Below are positions 15,895 to 22,226 of a stretch of 26,595 nt of DNA, piece after piece. Positions within the stretch are counted from its first letter, which is position 1, and every line of letters begins with the position of its first letter. The translations under genes and the position numbers were made by a program. The notes beneath the pieces were generated by a model that did not search any database, had not been told where the DNA came from, and was given only the letters and a program-made list of their open reading frames with translations. This DNA is from Lachnospiraceae bacterium UBA935 (GTDB taxonomy: Bacteria; Bacillota; Clostridia; Lachnospirales; Lachnospiraceae). Where the stretch lies: the NCBI GenBank assembly GCA_002293525.1, contig DBDJ01000040.1, forward strand, positions 1 through 26,595, in the 5' to 3' direction.

Positions 15895-16032
15895 ATGAAT
15901 AAAAATAGCATGAACAATAGATTACATGCTGCAATGGCAAAGGCTACTTTATCCTCTGCACATGCTGGGGCAGGCCTTATGAGTCGTTGGTTCTATTACC
16001 AACCTCGTGTCCCAAAAAGAATTGCTAAATAA
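15895..16032 (+). CDS. agrD: AgrD-like cyclic autoinducer prepeptide with Ser at the ring position
   Basis: A 45-residue peptide too small for usual gene calling. AAGGAGGTGA, a perfect anti-16S match, lies 5 nt before the ATG. An in-frame ATG at 15877, with its own AAGGAGG, would add six residues. The N-terminal half (MNNRLHAAMAKATLSSAHAG) can form an amphipathic helix as in AgrD leaders. The C-terminal half reads LMSRWFYYQPRVPKRIAK. The tail YQPRVPK matches the YQPKxP recognition tail of clostridial AgrD-like peptides. The likely ring S-R-W-F-Y aligns with C-L-W-F-T of the C. perfringens autoinducer, with Ser replacing Cys, giving a lactone instead of a thiolactone. AgrB (18349) would process it, and the kinase at 16878 would sense it. 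The unusual basic tail replaces the acidic one of S. aureus AgrD. The exact ring end is uncertain. Confidence 0.75.
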   Translation: MNKNSMNNRLHAAMAKATLSSAHAGAGLMSRWFYYQPRVPKRIAK

Positions 16033-16081
16033 AAGTTAATATCGTTGCTTTACAATGCCTTTATTTAGTGATATTCTTTTA

Positions 16082-16134
16082 TTGCTATCCATCTACTATA
16101 AGTTTAATTATTATTATAAGTAGATGGATAGCAA
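16082..16134. other. Long perfect inverted repeat between agrD-like and response regulator genes
   Basis: TTGCTATCCATCTACT (16082-16097) pairs without mismatch over 16 bp with 16119-16134, around a 21-nt AT-rich loop. No T-tract follows on the plus strand, so it is not a standard terminator. It lies 39 nt before the regulator's start. It could protect the 3' end of a processed agrD mRNA, act as an attenuator, or be an operator. Confidence 0.7.
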
Positions 16135-16172
16135 CTCAATAAGTATTTATGATTCAATTGCAAGGAGACGTT

Positions 16173-16874
16173 ATGAGATTTGTAATTTGTGATGATAATA
16201 TTGACGATCTGGAACATTCGGCAAGTATCATACGAAAATGGGCTGATTCCAGGAGTATTATTGCAAATATACTTTGTTTTAATAATGCAGAAGAGTTTTT
16301 ATTCTCTTGGCCTGATATGATAGTTGATATTATATTTTTAGACATAATGATGAAAAAAATGTCGGGAATTAAGTTGGCGGAGAAGATTAGAAAAATTGAT
16401 AATAATGTTATAATAATTTTTGTAACTAATTTTCTTCAATATAGTCTAAAAGGATACGATGTCAATGCTTTCCATTATTTAGTTAAGCCCCTGTCATCTG
16501 ATAAACTAAATCCCGTACTTGATAAAGCTTATGGCATTTGGTGCTCGCACGAAAAAGATTCCTTGATTATAAAAACCGATTCCGGACAGCTAAAGATATC
16601 TTGTGGAAATATATGTTATATTAAAGTACAATTACATACAGCAGAATTACATACCGAAACCGAAACCTATGAGATCAGAAGAACAATAAAGGAATTAATA
16701 GATTTACTTCCTTCCTATTTTATACGTTGTTATCGTTCCTATATCGTAAACATCCTAAAGATAGATTGTGTATTTGATAATTCTCTGATACTCTCAACCG
16801 GAGATAAATTACCGATTAGTCGTAATAACGCAAAACGTGTAAAGGATGCCTTTATGCGTCTAAATAAGGAGTGA
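16173..16874 (+). CDS. agrA: LytTR-family response regulator (AgrA-like)
   Basis: A 233-residue two-component regulator. The ATG at 16173 is used because AAGGAGA lies just before it. The ATG at 16149 has no site. The receiver domain spans about 1-120, with the acidic pair D7-D8, phospho-acceptor D57 in IIFLDIMM and the conserved Lys in VKPLSS (K105). The LytTR DNA-binding domain spans about 129-230: LIIKTDSGQLKI, then ICYIKVQLHTAELHT, then the hallmark FIRCYRSYIVNI and LPISRNNAKRVKDAF. Known members bind direct repeats upstream of agr-type promoters. The target may be the array at 15594-15654 (inference). The stop is 3 nt from the kinase gene, so regulator and kinase are co-translated. Its order before the sensor kinase, with agrB last, differs from S. 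aureus agrBDCA. Confidence 0.88.
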   Translation: MRFVICDDNIDDLEHSASIIRKWADSRSIIANILCFNNAEEFLFSWPDMIVDIIFLDIMMKKMSGIKLAEKIRKIDNNVIIIFVTNFLQYSLKGYDVNAFHYLVKPLSSDKLNPVLDKAYGIWCSHEKDSLIIKTDSGQLKISCGNICYIKVQLHTAELHTETETYEIRRTIKELIDLLPSYFIRCYRSYIVNILKIDCVFDNSLILSTGDKLPISRNNAKRVKDAFMRLNKE

Positions 16875-16877
16875 GAA

Positions 16878-18206
16878 ATGAGAGCCGAATGGATCGCTGT
16901 TGAATTGATTTCTATATTGGTAGAAAATATAATTTGCCTTTACTTTTTAAATAGTCGTTATCAATCAAAACGCAACTGCATTTGGCCACAACTGGCAACA
17001 TGGGCTCTATTAGTTTTTAGTGGTATTATTAATACCGTTTCCTCCGTTACCATAATTGGATTTATAGCGTATGCGATCATGCTGGTTTACTTGATTATTT
17101 TTAAAAACGGAACAATACTACAGAAAGCTTTTGGTGTTTTGGTTGTTTGTTCAATAGAAATAGCTACTTCTATAATGGGCGGCGCATGGGCTTCTTTTAT
17201 GGATTCTGCAGCCATAGATCAAACAGCAGAGTATCAGGATACTTCACGATTATTTGCTATTCTGCTAACAAAAATGATACAAGTAGTTGTTTTTTATATT
17301 CTTGCCAAAAGACATGAAAAGAGTCGTAATTTACAGAGGCGACCCGCTGTTGTATTATGTGTAGCAGCAATTTTAGATTTTATTTACCTTTTTACAATAC
17401 ACAAGTATATATATTCACCAGATCTGCAAATTCAACAACACCGTCTTCTTGTATGGCTTGCGATAGGCGCACTATTAGTAATTATTGCAATATTTGTAAT
17501 ATATGAATTGTTTATTCGAGAGGAAATTAAAAATGTGAAATTGGCAATGGAACTACAACGTATTGCATTAGAAGCAGGTTTCTTTAGCGAAATTGACCAG
17601 ATCTATACTGAATTACGTACTTGGCAACACGACTATAAGAACAATTTGAACGCATTGCGTACATTAGTGTATCAAGCGCAAACCGAAAAAGCTTTGGAAT
17701 ATATTGATAATATGAATAATGAAGTTTATAAAAATAAAATTATGCTTCAAACCGGAAATCTCGTATTAGATGCTATCGTAAGTTCAAAATTATGGTTGGC
17801 ACAAACAAAAAACATTGAATTTAGCATACAGGCTGTTTATCCGGAAAATAATCATATTAGCGACAATGATCTCTGTGCAATAGTTGGTAATTTAATTGAT
17901 AACGCAATTGAGGCCTGCGCTCGAATGGACAATACAAGTAAGAATAAGTTTATAGATTTTTCGCTTATACTTAAGGGGAAAAATTTGCTGATATCAATAA
18001 GCAACAGTTATAACAATGAACTAAAGCTTAAAGGTAACCGCTTTCTGACAGTGAAGAATGAGCCATATCATGGTATAGGGATTCTACATATAGACTCTAT
18101 TGTCAGGAAATATCAAGGTCATGTATTGCGTTCTCAAGAAAACGGAGTATTTGAGACAAATATTATGATTCCGTTATTATATTTAGAGGAAGTAAGCTAT
18201 GAATAA
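16878..18206 (+). CDS. agrC: AgrC-like GHKL sensor histidine kinase
   Basis: A 442-residue membrane kinase with GGAG 7 nt before the ATG. About the first 215 residues hold six or so hydrophobic segments (for example 43-73, 83-100, 127-142, 157-173 and 191-212), the usual peptide-sensing region of AgrC. A cytoplasmic helix leads to the H-box WQHDYKNNLNALR with phospho-acceptor H251. The GHKL ATPase follows: N-box NLIDNAIEAC (N338-N342) and G-box HGIGILHI (399-401). This is the HPK10-type arrangement. It should detect the secreted autoinducer and phosphorylate the LytTR regulator encoded directly upstream. A terminator-like hairpin follows it before agrB. The specificity assignment rests on genomic context. 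Confidence 0.88.
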   Translation: MRAEWIAVELISILVENIICLYFLNSRYQSKRNCIWPQLATWALLVFSGIINTVSSVTIIGFIAYAIMLVYLIIFKNGTILQKAFGVLVVCSIEIATSIMGGAWASFMDSAAIDQTAEYQDTSRLFAILLTKMIQVVVFYILAKRHEKSRNLQRRPAVVLCVAAILDFIYLFTIHKYIYSPDLQIQQHRLLVWLAIGALLVIIAIFVIYELFIREEIKNVKLAMELQRIALEAGFFSEIDQIYTELRTWQHDYKNNLNALRTLVYQAQTEKALEYIDNMNNEVYKNKIMLQTGNLVLDAIVSSKLWLAQTKNIEFSIQAVYPENNHISDNDLCAIVGNLIDNAIEACARMDNTSKNKFIDFSLILKGKNLLISISNSYNNELKLKGNRFLTVKNEPYHGIGILHIDSIVRKYQGHVLRSQENGVFETNIMIPLLYLEEVSYE

Positions 18207-18251
18207 ATATAGTTAGTTTTTTAGTAAAAACAGTTTTTATAAGACCGCTTT

Positions 18252-18294
18252 GACGGCAGGGAAATCTATGTGGATATCCCTGTCGTATTTTTTT
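18252..18294 (+). terminator. Terminator or attenuator between agrC-like and agrB-like genes
   Basis: ACGGCAGGGA pairs with TCCCTGTCGT (one G-T pair), with extra pairing ATC/GAT inside. A run ending in TTTTTTT follows. It is inside the presumed operon, so agrB would need read-through or its own promoter in the ~50 bp that follow. A weak TTTACA...TAAAAT pair is visible there. Confidence 0.7.
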
Positions 18295-18348
18295 ACAGAA
18301 CAAATTACTGAATAAAATAAATCTAAATAATAGAAAAGAGGAGAAAAA

Positions 18349-18921
18349 ATGAAAATAATAGAAAAGATTATTAAATACTGGATTGTTAATGGAATTATTA
18401 AAAGTATTGACAGAGATATATATGAATATGGTCTTGAATTGATTTTATCTTCAACATTTAATGCAATTGTAGTAATCTTTTCATCTATATTTGTAAATCG
18501 ATTGGCTGAAAGCATTGTGCTACTTATAGTTATAATACTCTTACAAAGTTGTGGTGGTGGGTTTCACGCTAAAACACATTCGCGTTGCTTTATGATTATG
18601 TATATCGGATGGTGGCTCGTTGTATGGATAATCCCTTATATCTCTTTTTTATCCGCTATACTGATCGTATGTGCATCTCTTATAACAATACTTATTCTCG
18701 CCCCGGTTCGGCATGAGAATGTACCAATGAGTGAAAAACATTTTTTAAAAATGAAAATACTTGTGAGATGTTTTACAGTTGCCACGGCACTTCTAGGAAT
18801 TACAATACTGTGCTTTCATGATGGCAGAAACAACATTGGAAATTCGGTTATTGTAGGATTATGTGTAGTTGCGATCTCAATAGTTGCTGCTAAAATTAGA
18901 AATTATATTATTAACCCATAA
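18349..18921 (+). CDS. agrB: AgrB-like peptide-processing membrane endopeptidase
   Basis: A 190-residue membrane protein of typical AgrB length, with GAGGAG close before the ATG. The active-site segment SCGGGFHAKTHSRC is at 67-80. H73 and C80 keep the 7-residue spacing of the catalytic His and Cys of S. aureus AgrB (H77, C84). Four or more hydrophobic helices surround it (35-66, 82-118, 141-156 and 166-180). The segment APVRHENVPMS after the third helix is also characteristic. It should cleave the C-terminal tail of the AgrD-like peptide and form the lactone ring during export. With Ser in the peptide, the ring would be an oxo-ester. It is last in the locus, separated from the kinase by a terminator-like hairpin, so peptide processing may be regulated independently. 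Confidence 0.92.
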   Translation: MKIIEKIIKYWIVNGIIKSIDRDIYEYGLELILSSTFNAIVVIFSSIFVNRLAESIVLLIVIILLQSCGGGFHAKTHSRCFMIMYIGWWLVVWIIPYISFLSAILIVCASLITILILAPVRHENVPMSEKHFLKMKILVRCFTVATALLGITILCFHDGRNNIGNSVIVGLCVVAISIVAAKIRNYIINP

Positions 18922-18986
18922 ATTGTCATAAGAAGTAATATTTCCCACTAAAGCTATATTTTATAATGCTTATGCCAAATTTATCT

Positions 18987-19016
18987 TTCATTAATAAAAA
19001 TATGGTAATATATAAT
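18987..19016 (+). promoter_or_regulatory. Possible sigma-A promoter after agrB
   Basis: TATAAT at 19011-19016 has a weak TTCATT -35 at 18987-18992, spacing 18. It would start a transcript for the Cys-rich mini-protein. Within the 209-bp gap 18922-19130, TATGTCTATTT also occurs twice (from about 19044 and 19076). Confidence 0.35.
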
Positions 19017-19130
19017 TTGAAATTATAAAGTGTAACAATTAATTATGTCTATTTAAAACTTTAAAGGGATCAGCTATGTCTATTTGGATTAAATTAAATG
19101 AAGTTATATTATTCGAAAGGAGGTGCAAAT

Positions 19131-19316
19131 ATGTCACGAATGTCCCTTAATGAAGCAGCAGGTATCATAACAGCATTGATTATGCGAGGCGAAAGCTGTT
19201 CTTCCTGCAGACACAATAATGACCGTTATGGCGACTGTCCCTATGAACCAGATGCGCGCTTTGATAAGCCCAATGTCAATGGCACAAATATTTGTCATAG
19301 ACATTCTAATGGTTAA
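19131..19316 (+). CDS. Cys-rich mini-protein of 61 residues
   Basis: The start at 19131 is set by AAAGGAGGTGCAAAT before the ATG. A longer frame from 19098 has no site. The protein begins MSRMSLNEAAGIITALIMRG and continues with CSSCRHNNDRYGDCPY and a final ICHRHSNG. Four Cys and two His (CxxC, C, CxH) suggest a small metal-binding or disulfide-stabilised knuckle. There is no signal peptide. I do not recognise a family. It lies between agrB and a helical-repeat gene on the same strand, and may be an agr-controlled gene (inference only). Confidence 0.6.
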   Translation: MSRMSLNEAAGIITALIMRGESCSSCRHNNDRYGDCPYEPDARFDKPNVNGTNICHRHSNG

Positions 19317-19377
19317 GACCACTGTTTATTTCTGTTAGAACTTTACACAAATACATAAAAAATCGAGGGCAAACACA

Positions 19378-20196
19378 ATGGCTGATTATGAAAATGAAAG
19401 TTTAACAATAGTAAAACAAATGGCAAAGCGAAACGACAAGGATGCACTCTATGAAATGGTATATAGGATACCCAGCGACATTCATACTGATCCAGTTCAA
19501 AGCTGTGCATGGCAGGATTATTGGCTTGAAAGGGCTTCTGATGCGGGACATATTGCTGCCAAAAGGACATATGCCCGCTCTTTGATCAATCGGACAATAG
19601 ACTCTGATTGTCGTAAAAAGGCAATGAGATATTTTGAAAGCCTTTCAGATGATTTTGATTCTGGCAATCTAAGCGGCGATGAACTGGCAGATGGTGCAAT
19701 CGGAAAACTGTGGTTAGGTATAATGCTATGCGAGGGATACTATACACGACGGGACGCAGTTAAGGGCACAGAACTTATTGAAACAGCGAGGGGATTTTTT
19801 AATGATTTTGATGGTTTTGGATTTAAAGTATTAAGTACAATTGGAGAACTGTATGCAGAAGGATTTGCACAACCTGGAGAATCACCCTCCATATCAGATA
19901 TAGAAAAGTCAATTAAGTATCTTGATATGGCTGTCAAGCGGTTTGACCCTGACAATGATGATCCGAATAATCGCGGGTACTTACAACTTACAAAAAAAAT
20001 GCTCGAACTACAAAAAAAGCGTGTTGCATATGCAATAACCCATGTAGATGATAAAATAAGCGATTTAAGTGAAACAGAAAAAAAAGAACGACGTGATAAG
20101 TTAATGAAAATATCAGATGCATCGCGCCAACGAATGGAGGCCGATAAAGCTGCATTAGAACAGTGGCGTAAGCGTCTTACAAAGGAGGATTGGTAA
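19378..20196 (+). CDS. Sel1/TPR-like helical-repeat protein
   Basis: A 272-residue soluble protein with GAGGG about 9 nt before the ATG. Helix pairs resemble Sel1 or TPR units: DYWLERASDAGHIAAKRTYARSL, GKLWLGIMLCEGYYTRRDAV with KGTELIETA, and TIGELYAEGFAQPGE with KSIKYLDMAVKRF. The last ~60 residues form a long charged helix, probably a coiled coil (SETEKKERRDKLMKISDA then RQRMEADKAALEQWRKRL). No catalytic motif, signal peptide or membrane span is seen. Such proteins usually mediate protein contacts. It is the last plus-strand gene of the AT-rich island and is closed by a terminator. A link to the agr locus is possible by position only. Confidence 0.7.
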   Translation: MADYENESLTIVKQMAKRNDKDALYEMVYRIPSDIHTDPVQSCAWQDYWLERASDAGHIAAKRTYARSLINRTIDSDCRKKAMRYFESLSDDFDSGNLSGDELADGAIGKLWLGIMLCEGYYTRRDAVKGTELIETARGFFNDFDGFGFKVLSTIGELYAEGFAQPGESPSISDIEKSIKYLDMAVKRFDPDNDDPNNRGYLQLTKKMLELQKKRVAYAITHVDDKISDLSETEKKERRDKLMKISDASRQRMEADKAALEQWRKRLTKEDW

Positions 20197-20287
20197 TACA
20201 AACAACTGGAAAATAAGTTTTGGGGGAAGTGTAGAAAGCTATTAATTACCTACATTTAACGGTAAAAACTTAAAAAATAAACTCACA

Positions 20288-20340
20288 AATGCGGCAGAAG
20301 AATCTCATCGTTCTCCTTGCCGCATTAATTTTCTCTTTCT
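20288..20340. terminator. Bidirectional terminator between convergent genes
   Basis: AATGCGGCA (20288-20296) pairs with TGCCGCATT (20318-20326). AATTTTCTCTTTC follows on the plus strand, and GAGTTTATTTTTTAAG on the minus strand. It serves the plus-strand repeat protein and the minus-strand subtilase. The remaining gap (20197-20419) shows nothing else. Confidence 0.75.
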
Positions 20341-20419
20341 ACGACAAAAAAATTCTCATTTTTCCTAATTTTTAGTATATTCATTTTTAATAGGGAAGTG
20401 ATAATAATATCTAAAGCGA

Positions 20420-22135
20420 CTACAAACCCGCCAGCATTTCAAACGTTCCGGCAATATTCAGCTTCCCATACCCCCATTCCCGGTTCGGATAAATCATGTC
20501 AGACGATCTTTTAGCCCCAATAATCAGGTGGCTTCTGAACTCTCGGCTTTCTACGTAGATGTTATGTCCTTCCACAACTGCCCATTGCATGAACTGTGCG
20601 GCGGCTCCGGCGGTTATAGCCGATGCCATGCCGGAACCGCTCATCTTGCCAAGGATAGTATCTATGTTAGCGCCGGGAGCTGAGATGTCCGGCTTGATAT
20701 CATCAGTGCGGACATTTCCTCTTCCCGCTAATCCGCAAAAGCTACCACTGTTATCATCATAAGCCGATACTGATATGACCTCATCTGGCGGACCCAGCTG
20801 GATCATGCAAGGGTCGGGAGTCAAGAATGACACCTTGTCTTCTTCAACTTTCGGCAGCCAAATATGGAAAGGGCTATGGTCGGCAGCTCCTAAGCACACA
20901 TTTCCTACAGTGATTACCCATATTCCTGGCGAAGGATCGACTATACGGAGAACCAATAGTTTTCCCCCGTTTTGTTCTGTTGCCAGCTGGCGATCCACCT
21001 GAATCATTGTCCGTTCATAGGCAAAACTGAAACTGCGGCTTTCATCGGTACGCAGATTAATCTTATTGGTCACTTCCCCGCTTGGAGAGCGGATGGATAT
21101 TGACAGGTCATTGGGAAGTGAACTCCAAAGCTCGGCAATAAAGCCATGAGTACCTTCCTTTATCTTAATCTCGACATCTTCCTCACTGGGACGGTGGGTG
21201 GCATGCCTTACGCTGCCCGAATAGTAGCGGCCGTCATAACCCTGATTTTTCCAGCCGGACACGATGATCCGGTTACGCCTGGCCGCAGTCCGGTTAATAT
21301 AAGCCGATAAAGCCGAACCGGCAGCGTGACTGCCCCGACTGATGCCCATGCCAAAATGAATAATGACCGGACGGCGGTAAGCGATGCCATAGTCTTCGAG
21401 GTATTTTATAGCTAGGATAAGGTCAGTTTCCGAATATACAGGATCGTCCTCCGGTGTAAAATAATATTCCCTGAGATACGGTTTTGCTTCTTTACATTTG
21501 ACAACTATAATCTGGCTATCGGGAGCCGGGCTGTTAAATCTGTACCCGCCGCCAAGCGTACTGCCCGCAGCAACGCTGGCTACCGCAGTCCCATGACCGT
21601 CGCTATCCCAGCTGGGGACCAAGCGGCGAGGATCATTGGTGCGCAGCGCCTGATTGATCATCTGCTGGGTATATTCCGTCCCATATGCCATTCCCTCAGG
21701 CGGAGTACCCGTCTGGATAGTCTGATCCCAGATCGACAAAATCCGCGAAGTGCCGTCGGCATTGCGGAAAGCATCTTCCGTATATCGGATACCCGTATCA
21801 ATAAAACCCAGAACCACCCCGCTGCCCGTAAGCGCAAGCGGCGGCCGCTGCACCTGAAGGACACCACTTTCCATCAAGGCAGCCGTATCATATGTGCGGC
21901 TGTTTCCCGTTATCCGCTCGTGCTGTTCCAAGGTAAATAACTTTGGAATCCGCCGATAAGTAAAATCAGCCATATTTAAGGAAGGCACCAGAGAACGGTT
22001 AATATATAATACCCCCAAGTCACCATCTACCTGCTGGTAATGAAAATTATCTTCCGGACAACTCAGCTCCAGTTCGTCGGTATCAGCAATAATATCCATA
22101 TAGGTGTCGGACAAGACCATTTCTTTTTCTGTCAT
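20420..22135 (-). CDS. CspC-like subtilase (S8) pseudoprotease
   Basis: A 571-residue protein with the layout of clostridial Csp germination proteases: N-terminal prodomain-like region (1-100), subtilase core, a jelly-roll insert (about 300-455), and the rest of the core. Catalytic Asp is present in VVLGFIDTGI (D113), and His in DSDGHGTAVA (H181). The oxyanion Asn sits in GWKNQG (N297). The Ser motif, normally SGTSMA, reads SGSGMA (499-504), so the nucleophile is Gly502. The codon GGC is clear in the DNA. C. difficile CspC, the bile-acid germinant sensor, also has Gly at this position. There is no signal peptide. No strong ribosome-binding site is seen, and a terminator-like hairpin ends 7 nt before the ATG. 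The gene follows the GH18 gene by 91 bp. It may be a germinant-sensing pseudoprotease, or an unrelated inactive S8 paralogue. No cspBA is nearby. Confidence 0.8.
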   Translation of the reverse strand: MTEKEMVLSDTYMDIIADTDELELSCPEDNFHYQQVDGDLGVLYINRSLVPSLNMADFTYRRIPKLFTLEQHERITGNSRTYDTAALMESGVLQVQRPPLALTGSGVVLGFIDTGIRYTEDAFRNADGTSRILSIWDQTIQTGTPPEGMAYGTEYTQQMINQALRTNDPRRLVPSWDSDGHGTAVASVAAGSTLGGGYRFNSPAPDSQIIVVKCKEAKPYLREYYFTPEDDPVYSETDLILAIKYLEDYGIAYRRPVIIHFGMGISRGSHAAGSALSAYINRTAARRNRIIVSGWKNQGYDGRYYSGSVRHATHRPSEEDVEIKIKEGTHGFIAELWSSLPNDLSISIRSPSGEVTNKINLRTDESRSFSFAYERTMIQVDRQLATEQNGGKLLVLRIVDPSPGIWVITVGNVCLGAADHSPFHIWLPKVEEDKVSFLTPDPCMIQLGPPDEVISVSAYDDNSGSFCGLAGRGNVRTDDIKPDISAPGANIDTILGKMSGSGMASAITAGAAAQFMQWAVVEGHNIYVESREFRSHLIIGAKRSSDMIYPNREWGYGKLNIAGTFEMLAGL

Positions 22136-22140
22136 AACAA

Positions 22141-22177
22141 AAAACTCTTTTTTATTACTATATTCAAAAAGAGTTTT
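22141..22177 (-). terminator. Terminator-like hairpin between GH18 gene and subtilase
   Basis: AAAACTCTTTTT pairs over 12 bp with AAAAAGAGTTTT. On the minus strand it is followed by TTG and then the subtilase ATG. A similar element at 24304-24336 follows the other GH18 gene, so gene and hairpin were duplicated together. Confidence 0.7.
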
Positions 22178-22226
22178 CTGCTTACACTATTTAATTTATA
22201 GTTACTTATCTATTCTACCGCCGCGT

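Noticed and set aside
19077..19151. A 24-codon frame overlapping the start of the Cys-rich mini-protein
   Set aside because: Its Shine-Dalgarno is poor and the sequence shows no signal or recognisable motif. It could be a leader peptide but cannot be supported.
11408..20400. Integrative element with integrase, relaxase or transposase
   Set aside because: No such gene is visible in the island. The flanking repeat is part of a coding sequence, so a true attachment-site claim is not supported.
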